From: Rhynchospora pubera
Taxonomy: Eukaryota; Streptophyta; Magnoliopsida; Poales; Cyperaceae
Direction of reading: 5' to 3'
Assembly (NCBI GenBank): GCA_028095005.1
Contig: CM051462.1
Location: 170,819,955-170,883,954, forward strand
DNA: 64,000 bases
Shown here: positions 23,301 through 34,500 of the stretch, one piece after another
How positions within the stretch are numbered: the stretch's first letter is position 1
Layout: every line of letters starts with the position of its first letter
Position numbers and translations under genes: made by a program
Notes under the pieces: model-generated
Told to the model about the DNA's origin: nothing
Seen by the model: the letters and a program-made list of their open reading frames with translations, nothing else
Databases searched by the model: none

Positions 23301-24582
23301 CGAGATTTTATTTAATGTATTACTAAAAACATACGCATGCTTCAAAGATCCATTAATGGATTAAAGCAAGTGTTGTGGAGATTGGAATAAAAGTTTTGAC
23401 AAGGAAGTCAAGGAGTGGAACTTCGTCAAAAAGTATCTTGTATAAACAAGATATTCAGTGGGAGCATAATTGTATTACTTGTATTGTTCAAGATAACAAT
23501 TCATTAATTGGGAATAACATTAAGAAAAAAAAATGAATATTGTCAAGATCTCTTTGGAGAATGCTTTCTCAAATAAGAACTTGGGCGAAATCACCTGATC
23601 CTAGGAAACAAATCTATAAAGATAGATTATGATGGATGTTAGGTTTGAGCAAATATGCATATATTGACGAAGTGTTCTAGAAACACGAAAGTTACACTCC
23701 AAGAAACGATGTCTAACTGTACGTCACATGGCATGACTTGAGTGTTTTAACTCGGTCTATTGCAACTCAATTCAAGAAAGTGCATGAAATAGTTCAAGCA
23801 TTCTTTCATTATGAGTTTCATTTTGTACGCCATATTTATGCATATGCCCCAATGTGTAGTATCCAAAGAATATGACAAACAGTTGTCAAATGGATACAAG
23901 AGAGACACATTTGGACGATAATCAACAATATCCTCGAGTACCTTATGAGAAAGAGAGATATAATGTTTCATCTCTTAAGATGAAAGAAATCTCGTGTAAA
24001 TTGTTACACTGATAAATGTTTTTCAAAGGATTGATATAATCACGATTGAGCTACATATTTTGCTTAAAAGGTGGTGTTGTAAGTTTAGAAAATGTTCTAA
24101 ATGGAATATTGCAACCGTTTCCGTCACCAAAGTAAAATACATAGCAACTTGTGAAGCAATAAAAGAAGTTTATTTCGGATCGAGTTCTTAGTCGAGTTAT
24201 TATGGTTCTATGCATCTCGAACCATAACTTACTCCTAAAGAACCCAATGTTACATTGGAGATTCAAATATGATCTATAACGATATCACTTGATATCATAT
24301 GATGATGATCAAGAACATATATATAGTAGTATATATATATATAGGGTCAAACAAAATTGGACAAGTTCGCGAACACAGTGAACACTCTAACTTGACCTCT
24401 ACCTTGAGCAGTATACGAGATTCAGTTATGCATCCATACGTGGTGGACGTATGAGTAACTAGCTTTAAGCGTATTATTTATTTTGAGGTCCGAGACATGT
24501 ATATATGTAGATATATGACATTGTTCTCAATTCTTCGTTGGCGAGAAATCACTACTGATTGACTCTAGGCCAAGTGGGAGAT
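20380..24582 (+). mobile_element. Decayed Ty1-copia internal region (gag-pol remnant)
   Basis: Copia pol can be followed across many stops and frameshifts: around 22930-23130 the reverse transcriptase entry (SMYNNKV.TLVDVHEGA, then DMDNKSTMYKA in a shifted frame), at 23340-23370 the LQRSINGLKQ motif, at 23460-23520 SGSIIVLLVL then LIGN, and near 23650 LGLSKYAY. The polypurine tract AAGTGGGAGA (24572-24581) leads straight into the 3' LTR. No frame longer than about 80 codons survives, so it is very old. Confidence 0.82.
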
Positions 24583-26330
24583 TGTTAGAGTTATGTCCTA
24601 GAAGTCAATAATTTAATGACTTAATTATTAGTTTATGTTTTGGATGATATTTTATCATCTGTTCCTAGGTTTATTATTGACAGATTATTCAGGTTGAGGA
24701 TCTGAATTGTTGATCTCTGTGGATCATTCTTTAGAATGACAATAATAAATCTAAACGGTCCATAATCTTGATAATTAACAAAGAACATTAATTATTATAT
24801 AAGATTAGTATGCAAGTTAAGTGATGATTAAGTTCTACAAATCATAGGTAAAGAGTTGCCAACTTAATTGCATATGTATATATTATGGAACATAGTACAT
24901 GACTTGACCCAACGAAATAAACATATGGATTGTGTTATGTATCATTGTTTATTTCGTTATGATTTTGGTTCTAAGTTTGAGATGATTATCTTTTCCACAT
25001 GAGGATAGGTACTATAAATCTCGTCTACCGCTGATTCCCGTTAAGGGCTGCTATACGGACTTGATTTACGTTCTCTTGAATTGTGCGGGAAAAAGCTAAT
25101 CATCAAGAAAACCGTATGTCCCTCATTAATTCACTTAGTGAGTGACAATATCAGTTTGGGCCCCTTGATGGAGTTGGATCGTATGCGCGCAACTAAGCGA
25201 TCAACTCTAGATCAAGAAACGTATAATCTGCAAGAATGACACATTCCTATCTTGGATTATACGATGATATCGTGAGACATAAGAATCAAAATAGAGAAAC
25301 ATATTTATTCTCTTATGCAGGATTGAAATATTGTAGCAGTACACTATTTATGCGAATTGGGATTAAATAACGTGTTGCTAGATACCGCTTATGATTATTG
25401 GAATTAAATAACGATTTAATTCCATGGCCAACATAGCATAAATCCTCAAAGGGTCACACAAATAGGACATTAATCACACAGTGCATTATTTATTTATTCA
25501 CAGCAGTAAGTTCTGTGGAAATATGATAAGATTGATTAATTAATTATATATCGTTGCGAACCGTTATAATTAATTAAGTCAATGGATCATATAGAAATAA
25601 ATTAATGCATTAACTAATCCTAAAACAATTATTAATGAGTTAATAATTAATTTAGTTCAACACTTATTAATATAAATGGTTATATTGATGAATTGGGCCG
25701 TTATTTAAATAGCAAATATATAGCCCAATTAAAGAGCAAAGTTGAGGGACCTTAATTATATGAATTAATGGTCCAAATGAAGGGGTTAAATGGCCCATAA
25801 AGGCCCATTTCGTGGCAGCCACTTATGGTGGTAGGTGGGATGACATAGTTGTAATTATGCAAGAGGTTAATTAGGTTTTGTGCTCTATATAAGGACCACT
25901 TATGAGAGCCTCCACCTAGCTTTTCTCTCTCCTCTCATTCCTCCCATGAGGCCGCCACTTTTCACCCTCTCCTTCTCTCTTTTGCTCATGTGTTGAGCTA
26001 TTTTCTCTCCACTAAATCAAGGTTGTTGATTGATGCAAGAGAGAAAACCATAGGGATTAGGCTTGTTCTTTGGGTATGCTAGCACGTACCTTGTAGAACG
26101 TGATTAATCCTCCTTGGTGGACTCGAGGGCGGTTACGAGACGTGGTGGAGACGGTGGAGAAGGCACGCCATCAATTCCCACCCCGCGAATACGATTTGGC
26201 GGGAGGTATAATTTTCCACCTTATTTCTTGTGTCGAATGAGCTTTTGCACTAGATCTCATGTTGCTTGTATTTAATTGGATTAATTAAGCGTAATTAGTC
26301 ACAAAATTAAAATTGAGCAATTTCCTAACA
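24583..26330 (+). repeat. 3' LTR of the decayed copia element (1,748 bp)
   Basis: It begins TGTTAGAG directly after a polypurine tract and ends TCCTAACA, an inverted TGTTAG/CTAACA pair. A TATA-like CTATATAAGG lies at 25886-25895. The LTR is long for copia. No matching 5' LTR exists in the window. Confidence 0.82.
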
Positions 26331-26429
26331 GTTACAACCATATCAGCCAAAATTAAACTAGATGAGTGTTCATGCTGCAAATTGCAATAATAGATAAATA
26401 TATTACTTGAGAACTAACCATTTATTGTG

Positions 26430-26570
26430 GTATAATGGTTGAATTGGTCTTCTGGTAGTTCATTATCTTGCTTATTTTCAATTTTTTTAATGACCTCTCC
26501 CACCAATTTCATTCCTTTCACTTGCACATCAAGTGCCCTTATAAATGCCTCAAATTAGGCTTTATCTAAA
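26430..26570 (-). pseudogene. Coding-looking exon remnant inside the CACTA element
   Basis: The minus strand shows about 45 codons with balanced composition (FEAFIRALDVQVKGMKLVG..., one stop near its start), ending at a GTTAGT donor-like site. Charged and amphipathic, like part of a real protein, but I do not recognise the family. It could belong to the transposon's own genes or to a captured host gene. Confidence 0.4.
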
Positions 26571-26764
26571 GATGATAAAACACAAGTAATTATTGGATTG
26601 TAAAAAAATACACAAGAACATCAATCTTTGATAACTTTATCATTTTGGTGATCTACTAGTGCTTAAAGCCAACCTTTGATTATCTCAATAAATATTGTAG
26701 ATACAAAGTAAAGGAAAGAACACTATTTTCGTTTATAAAAGAGATCAAATCTTAACTAGCCTTG

Positions 26765-27173
26765 GCGACTAAAGTAGCAGAGGCCCACTTGAGCATCAGA
26801 GAGGCAGAAGCCGAAGCTCCTGGTAGTGAGGGCAGATCCATACGGCCAGCACGCAGAGACAAACTTAGTGGCTACAGAGTCGAGAAAAGGGCAGAAGCCG
26901 AAGCGATAGATGGTAAATGGCGACGACGGCGAGGATCTTGCAACAGCGCTGGAAGTCTTCTTAGGGGGAGGCAGAGCAGCCGGTGGGAGAGGGATCCGGA
27001 GTCCCAGGGCTGGTGGGAGAAGGAGATTTCTGGTGCTGCACCGTGTAGGAGGCCACGGAGGCCACGTCCACGCGGCTGTGGCGTGCGATCAGAGAAGTGT
27101 ACTCACGAAGGTGCGCCGCCGAGATGGCCACGCGGATCTGGAGAGACGTCTTGATGCTCACGCCCGGCTCCAT
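26765..27173 (-). pseudogene. TRS120: Captured first-exon fragment of TRS120 (TRAPPII subunit, TRAPPC9 type)
   Basis: The minus strand starts MEPGVSIKTS and continues LREYTSLI, VQHQKSP, then after a frameshift QPWDSGSLSHRLL, then in another frame EDFQRCCKILAVVAIYHL, and in a third frame DSVATKF and YGSALTTR. These match, in order, the N-terminus of plant TRS120, a subunit of the TRAPPII Golgi/trans-Golgi tethering complex needed for cell-plate formation. At least two frameshifts and a stop near 26762 show it cannot be translated as such. It is GC-rich against an AT-rich surround and lies between the copia LTR and the CACTA right end, consistent with gene-fragment capture. Confidence 0.82.
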
Positions 27174-27498
27174 TGATACGGAGTCGAGAAGTTGTGTTAG
27201 ATCTCAAAGGCAAAACCTAGCGGACAGACACAACAAGGAGATGAGCTAGGCATAAATGAATAAAAAATGAGAAAGACGGAAAATATATTTCTTTTACGGC
27301 GATTGTTTTTAATAACAGCCATAACAAATCAGCGAATATTTTTTTCGAATTTCCTGCACACTTTAACGACGCCTATCGTTATAAATAAATCTCTTCCTAT
27401 TTACTAAAATGTCATATCACCCTCTTTTTTTTACAACAGTCTTTTAAAAAACTGCCGTAAATATGGTGTCGTTAAAAATCTTTTCTGTTGTAGTGATG

Positions 27499-27720
27499 TA
27501 TAATTCTGATAATTCAGACCTTACTTCATTTTCTTTCATCATATTATTGGGGTGACCAAACTGAAGAAAGTCTGTTTTACCACCTTTCGAGAATGTATTT
27601 ATCCATTCATTCTCATCTTCATCAGTTGATTCATCCTAGATTAGTCGCGAATCGTTCACATCGGTTTCTCTTGGTAAAGTACTAGCTAGAAGTTGTAGAA
27701 CTTCTAACTCATCATTTCCA
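27499..27720 (-). pseudogene. Coding-looking sequence at the CACTA insertion site
   Basis: The minus strand reads as acidic coding sequence (ELEVLQLLASTLPRE ... STDEDENEW ... TDFLQFGHPNNMM) with one stop, running to the CACTA right end. Across the transposon, on the far side at 18414-18395, the frame can continue (MDQAIRASK) to a GT donor-like site, as if one exon had been split. The protein family is not recognised. Confidence 0.4.
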
Positions 27721-27962
27721 TGCATGTATAAATTTCGACATCAATTGTTCATTTTATTACTGAAAACTTTCTACTTGCATGTGGACAAACTTTTTCTGTA
27801 CTCCTTGGGTCATTTTTGTTTGCCTTCCGTTTACACGCACTTATACTTGGATGTCCCGAGTGATGGCAGTGCCGGTGGTGGTGGTGTCGTGTCTAACGAG
27901 GAGCAGGAATAGAAGCCTGAGGAAGAAGAGTATGGAAAATAGCAGTATATACTATTAATATT

Positions 27963-28193
27963 GGGTGTGTTTGGATACAACGGAATAAGTTGTGAATAGG
28001 GAATAAGAATAAAAAATTTCAGTTTGCGTGCTTATCCATATTCCTTATTCTTATACCATGGTTTTGTTAGTATAGGAATAAGGGCCTAAATTCTTTATTC
28101 TTGTGTTGTTTGGATTGCACAAAAATAAGAATAAGCACGCAAACCGAAATTCCTTATTTTTATTCTCTATTCCCGGCCTATCCAAACACACCC
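27963..28193 (+). mobile_element. MITE, family B copy 1
   Basis: Inverted ends GGGTGTGTTTGGATA / TATCCAAACACACCC, flanked by ATT on both sides (27960-27962, 28194-28196). The interior repeats ggaataag/cttattcc in opposite orientations. Same family as 51910-52140, in the opposite direction. Confidence 0.85.
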
Positions 28194-28255
28194 ATTGAAG
28201 CATAAATAAAACGCTAGGTTAATAATATTGAAGCATAAATAAAACGCTAGGTTAG
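28194..28255. repeat. Tandem duplication, about 33-bp unit
   Basis: The phrase attgaagcataaataaaacg...ctaggtta occurs twice in a row, directly after the family B MITE. Confidence 0.85.
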
Positions 28256-28740
28256 GTCGGGAAAAGAAGAGTATGGCTCGTCGGGTAGTAATGTATAAGG
28301 ACTAGCGGGAGTGTAGATTAGCAAATATAACATCGCGAGTATGTAAAGTTGTAATACCACTCTGTTGCCAATAACATGAAACAGCACCTAGCCACTAGAC
28401 CAAAGCACTATTGCTGATATATGTGTTTGATGTATTTATTTATATGAGTCCGAAACATCTAATTTGAAAATTAAATACGGATTAGCACTAAATACGGATT
28501 AATCACTAGACCGAAGCACTATTGATGTTAATAATAATTAAATTTATGCATGTTATATAGTATTTTGACGGAATCATAGATTGGAGTGATTGAATGAATG
28601 AAGTTTAAGTACTGTTAACCTTATTAGCATAATAAATAATTGTCATAATTCAAATCATCGCATTATATGAATATTCTCCTATATATATTTTGACTCCTCT
28701 TGTACAGAATGTACTAAAGAAATGAATTAATAAATATAAT
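28256..28740. other. AT-rich intergenic region
   Basis: Short local duplications (actagaccaaagcactattg at 28396 and a variant at 28503), no gene seen. Confidence 0.5.
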
Positions 28741-28744
28741 CAAT

Positions 28745-28955
28745 TAGAATGCAATCCATATCCGACAAAATATATTCATATTAGTTTTCGTATCGGACAA
28801 TATTTGAATTGTATTCGTATCCGCTTAACATTCGAACCGTATTTGTATCCGAACACATCGGTATCCATATCCGTATCCGAAAAAAAAAATATAGATGCGG
28901 ATATGATTTAATCACTATCCAATCCGTATCCGATCCATTTTCATCCGTACTTACG
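28745..28955. repeat. TATCCG-rich hAT-like remnant
   Basis: Dense TATCCG / CGGATA motifs and a right end atccattttcatccgta resembling the element at 10047-10626. No defined left end or duplication, so probably a fragment. Confidence 0.5.
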
Positions 28956-30970
28956 GGAGTACGTGGTCTCCACTCTCGTGGCGGAAAAACCGTCACGCCT
29001 AGTTTCCGCAGCGTGACAAAATCATTTAAGTTCCCATTGAAAAATTTACTCGCACTGCCACTATATACGTATTTGTGTGTTAATTCGTGAGACATTATTT
29101 TGAATATATTTCCACTATAGCATCTGTTATAGTTATAGAAAATATATGAAGCCTCTGGCTCAAATCGAAACAAAAAAAAGGGATCATTCAGCAATGATAT
29201 TATAGTTCAACCAAAAAATAATTGAGCCTAATATATTAATAATATTTGTACCTACATATAGAAAATATAGCAATAAAAAAGCTCTGAACCAGGCCTAATA
29301 TGAATTTTTCCAACGAAGGAAATATGCCAACAAACCAAACTTGTGCAGTTATATGCAAGATGAAACAAAAGTACAAAATCAAACTTGAGTACAATTACAA
29401 TAGTGAAAGGCTGTTAAGGGCTGATGATGCAGCAATAGTAGATATGGCCTAAATGACAACGTGGCACTCATTCAGGGATGAGTCAGCTTGGCTTGTGGTC
29501 CCTGGATTGAACCAAGTATATATGTATTGTGGGACATATTTATTAAATGAAAGTTAAAATTTTAGCAGCCTAATTATTGACCTGAGTACAATAACTCCAC
29601 AGCCCAAAAGCAACTTTAACCTCTGAATATTGGTAAAATAAGAATATTGTAATGTGTGGAAAATTACATTTTTTTTTTCTTTGGTTAATGGCAAACTGGA
29701 GAGTGGAGTGGAGCTAAGTCCCTTAGGATGGTAGGTCGGATGGACTAGTCATGGAAAGAAGAAAATAAAAGACTGCAGTTTGGGCTGGAGATATTGGAAA
29801 GGTTGCATGCTTTGAAAGTCTCCATCATCTTATTTCTCAAAAAAAAAAAAAAAATCTCCATCATCTCAACCACCCACCCCCCCCCCCCCTCTCTCTCTCT
29901 CTCATCCCAGCCGTCCTCTATCCCTCTCTCTCTCACTCTTTTCTCTCTCTAGACGAAGATTGTCTGATAGTACTGTTTTTGTTTGGTCAGGAGAAAAAGT
30001 GATATATATAATACATTTGAACCTCACTCATACTCTAGTCTACATCTACATATCTCTAGTGTGCAGCTGCGATAGCCTGTTTCTTGTAACCTGTGATGGA
30101 TAGAAAGATGCTCTCAGAATTCAGATTGCCTCCTTTATGAATAATTTACTGGGCCCGGTTTGGCCCATATACATTTGTAAACTTGTGCTTCTTTTTTTTA
30201 TATGGTTTATACAATTATACTCTTCCAGTATCATTTAATTAAATCGTAATACTAGAATTTTCAATGTAATATTTATAAGTACAATCTGACCAATGAATTG
30301 TAATAAATGCTACTGGAAATATGAAAATTATAACGGAAACACCTTCTGTAGTAATTATGAAAGATCATTTAATTATGTAGAATAAGGATTTCGATAATCT
30401 GATAAATGATTAAAGGCAGTAATTTTTTAATAATAATAAATATTTATGTTCCATCTGATCAAAGAAATCTACAGAAAACACAGAGTAGCTGCCGTATGGA
30501 ATCCTGCTGAGTAATATGCAGCTGGGTAGTGTAAAAAAAGGCTGAGAGCACCGTTTACAAGGTAGTGCTTGGATGTTTAGCTGAGAATGGTACGGCAGAT
30601 TCTGGCAGTCTAAGCTGGGGCCTATGCTGCCTATATATGGCCCTGTACCACCTCACTACCGTACCTTATTTTTGCTTTTGAGATGGTGTTGTGTTGTTGT
30701 CAATTGCACAGAGGAGAAACTTAAATATATAATACAAATAAGAGATTGATTGCCTCTGTGAACCCAAATTTTCATGTCAGAATAGTGTTATATTTGGTAC
30801 AGCACAGTATTAATTAGTTTGGGTTTTTCGAAGGCTCTTGTCCTGTTTGTAGAAATTTAGAAAGAGTCTAATGGGAAAAGATAAGCCTCCAGTCTGACAT
30901 TTACCCACAACCAAGGAGAGGTACAATCAACTTGTTTGTACATATCCATTGGTTCTTGCCCGTTTCTTTA
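28956..30970. other. Intergenic region, no gene seen
   Basis: Contains a poly-A run (29839-29853), a poly-C tract followed by (TC)n (29877-29902) and AT-rich DNA. No domain or element ends were recognised. Confidence 0.5.
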
Positions 30971-30971
30971 T

Positions 30972-31123
30972 GGCACCGTTTCGATTCGTTGAGAAAAAAA
31001 GTAGGAAGAAGGAAGAAGAAAAGAAATAAAATATAAAAAATCTAAAACTCTTCACAAAGTTACACACTTTCCAATACTTCTTTCCACTTCTTCCCTTCTT
31101 CCCACACCTATCCAAACGGAGCC
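30972..31123 (-). mobile_element. MITE, family A copy 3 (reverse orientation)
   Basis: Ends GGCACCGTTTCGATTCG / TATCCAAACGGAGCC, with TAT on both sides (30969-30971, 31124-31126). The family core appears reversed as CTCTTCACAAAGTTACACAC. Confidence 0.78.
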
Positions 31124-31592
31124 TATATTCCCAAAATTATTCATATCTCAATTATATCTTCAAATTTTTATGGCTTAATATTCAAGAATTTGGTGTATGT
31201 TTCTTTCATTGACAAAACACCTATAAGTTCACATTCCGGAAGTAAAGGATCTTTTAAATAAAGACAAGATTTTACACATGGGGAATTTTATTCACCTATA
31301 CATAGTTCCTTTTTCAACAAAATATCATCTATACAAGTATTCCTATGGCCCAAGCTTGTGACGGGCAAAACTACAAATCACTATTGGTGAAACCCTTTCT
31401 AAGATGTCGATATGGCCCAATTTGTCTATAACGAAGGCCCCAAATCTAGACCAGGTCTAAATATATAATCTTTGTTTATATCCACTGAAATCGCTATTGT
31501 AATTTGTAAATCTATACATACCAATCACACCTACCTTTAGCCTAACTTCCTACAACAATATTATAATCCAAATTCCATGACCTAATAAACAA

Positions 31593-34500
31593 TCAAAAGT
31601 GAAGCCTAGCTGGAGCTGAAGAGGTTCTATTGATTTCATGATCGAGTTCACCAATCTTACTTATCAACAGACTCCTCTCTCTTTCCAGTTGGTCCATGTA
31701 CTCCTCTTGCGCATCCTCAGCACTTTCTATCTCATTTAATGCATTTGACAGTGCATCTAGATCTCCTTCTTCCACTAATCCTTTCAGCTTCTTCAATACT
31801 CCTCGCATCTAAATTATGATTTAATTGAAATCAGAGTGCTTGTGAAAAGATTGAGTTTAAACACAAGCACAATTTCAAAATTGCACTGAATTGTTTTACC
31901 ATATTACAAATAACATGCACATTTACTGTATTGCTTCTAAAACAATTAAACTCAAGTAAAAAAGATATGACAAATCCAAATATTTTCAATATTAACTTTG
32001 ACCTAATTTCTTTATAACTGGGATATCTAAAGAAACAGAAGTGAAATAAAAATTTAAAATGGCCAGATTTAATTCAATGATATGAGCTTGCAAACAACTT
32101 TTGGCACTCATTACCTGAAAACACCTCACCAATAATGCTGAGATTACCTGGTTTGAGAACATGTGCGCCTTGGTTGTGCTCTCATGTTCTGGCTTTTTCT
32201 CCAGCTCAGGCGACCTCCTGGTAATCTGAACATGGATCTGACCACTCTTAACACCTTGGAGTGGGATCCACCTGTCAGAGGTCTGGTTTAAGAGGAGCTT
32301 GTCGTACTCTACTATACAGTGACCTATGCTCACAGCAGGAAGAACAGCATTGTGGTCTTTCACATATAGTGCCAGCTTGCTCCCAGTGTCGGGAAAAAGT
32401 AAAGTCTGGTTCCAGTAAGGATTTAAAGTTTTGTGTATCACCTACATAAGTAAAACAGTGTAAACATCATATTCAAACAGAACGATAACATGATACTACT
32501 ACACGAGAAAGCTATGTAACAAGTACCATCACAAAAACCAGATGTACCATCACAAGTACCATCACAGAACGATAAGTGCCATTGTGTATTTTTCCCTTAC
32601 TCCCATATTTTATATTTTTTATTTTTTATTTTTTATTCACTTGCTTAAAAAACCAAAACCAGATGTATAGTCAATGTGCATGATATTAATTCAAAGATTC
32701 CTTACAAGAGAAATTTCCTTTATCGTCACCATTATCTTTCTCTCCCATAAGAACTAACCTTAGTTTGCTTCTTGGCGTTTCCATACTGTACTCTGACAAA
32801 AGGATCGCTAGTGCCACTTATATCAGCCGCAACCAGGTCCTTGGCTTCAATTATTACAAGCTCGACCCATCTGTTCCCATACCGTGCACCTGACCACTGT
32901 TATTAATCAAAAACTTCATCAAGAAGACAAAACACTACAATTTGTTTCATTGCAAGCCTAGGTAAATTGATCGTTTGCATAATAACTGCGGACTTGTGCA
33001 AGTACATCCATATTAGAAGTTATCACCTCTACACCAGAAAGTATGATATTATCCAAAAATAGGATCTTTCAACACTGCTGGGTCGTTGTAAATTTTCAGC
33101 TGAAGCTGAACTTAACATAAAGTAGATGATGAAATTAACCAAAAAGAATGGTTTGGGAATTGGGAAGGGAGGATTGGGGACAGGGAAGATGGATGTTAGA
33201 AAGCCATATGCATTCTCATAGTGACAATAAAAAGGAACAATCAGATTCATACAAATGTAACTTGGTTTTTAAATACACACTTCATTATTTGGCCATTCTA
33301 TACCAAAACATACATAATGAAGTTTAACTACAGCAAGAATTTTGTTTGCCAATTGATAAGTGTACCTTTGCATCAGCTTCTTCATTCTTCATGAACTCTA
33401 CTTTAAGCCTGATCTCTCCTGAGTTGACCTTCTCAAGTGGTACCCACACATCTCTGTCAGTACCCTCTACAATCCCATCCAAGGCAACAAGTGCACTTCC
33501 AATGCTATCATCACTGAATCTATCAGAGTTGAAGCATTTGATTTTCAAATACTCGCCCCCAGCTATTTCATCCAGCTCAAATGAGTGGTTCCAAACAGGA
33601 TTTACAGTGTGAGATTGCACTTTTGTTCTGTACACAGCCTAAATAGGAGAAACACTGGTTTTAGGGAAATAATATATTATAAGGAATATCACCTTTTTCC
33701 ATTTTTGGCTGCTAATTTATGTCCAAACAAATCAGCACCAAGCAACAGTTTAAACTGAAATTCAGATTGATTTAAGCAACAGCCTAATATGCCGTTGAAA
33801 AGTTAAAAAGATGAGAAGAGTGATGAAATACTACTAATGATGATGATAACGATGACTGTTGTTATTGTTATAATTATTATTATTGTTTGGCTACTGTGAA
33901 CTTGTTGATTTTCATTTCTAGCCTACCCCAACTTGTTTGGAACAAAATGCTTTGTTTTTGTTGTTGTGGAAAGAAGAGAAGAGTAAACAATGTAAGAAGT
34001 TAATAGTCATTGCACAATTTACACCCTAAATTTTTATAATCTCCAGTTAAAGCCTAAACAATCATTGCACCATTTAGTCCCAACATTATATTCCAGTTAA
34101 AAAAAAAATAAACCATGGAACTACAAAATGTTGATGTTAAATTATAATTTTAGTGGGATTCTAACAGTCAAAAAAAGGCTCAGCAGAATTACTGTCCATT
34201 TTGAACTTCAGGAGAAATCAAAATGTCACAAATAAAAAGATTAGGGAGCACAATGGAAACCTTGACGCTTCAGATTCCATATTTGTAACTTTGAAACTTG
34301 TATATAAAAAAAGGAAGTTAGTGATATTATGAAGCATTGAAGCATTTTCACATTTAGTGATATTAATCAAAATAAGAACTAGAACTAACCTTTCCATAGT
34401 GGATCTTGACATAAGGGTCGCACCTCCCTGATTTCTCCTTTATGGCAAGGTTTCTTCCTTCCACCACAGTTACTTTCAGCCTCCTGCCAGTGCGGGTGTG

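Larger units (their letters stand above)
18415..27495. mobile_element. Candidate large CACTA transposon carrying a copia element and a TRS120 fragment
   Basis: The left end reads CACTATGGCAGATTCAG and the right end in reverse CACTACAACAGAAAAGATT; both run on into T-rich sequence with ACGG/ACGA motifs. ATG flanks both ends (18412-18414, 27496-27498), the 3-bp duplication expected for CACTA elements. Subterminal ttacggc / gccgtaaa motifs recur at 18434-18665 and 27290-27470. No CACTA transposase was recognised, so it would be non-autonomous or decayed. Left-end match to the canonical CACTACAA is imperfect, which is the main doubt. Confidence 0.65.

Noticed and set aside
26762..27154. 130-codon plus-strand frame rich in Ala, Arg and Gly
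   Set aside because: It is the antisense shadow of the GC-rich captured TRS120 fragment on the minus strand.
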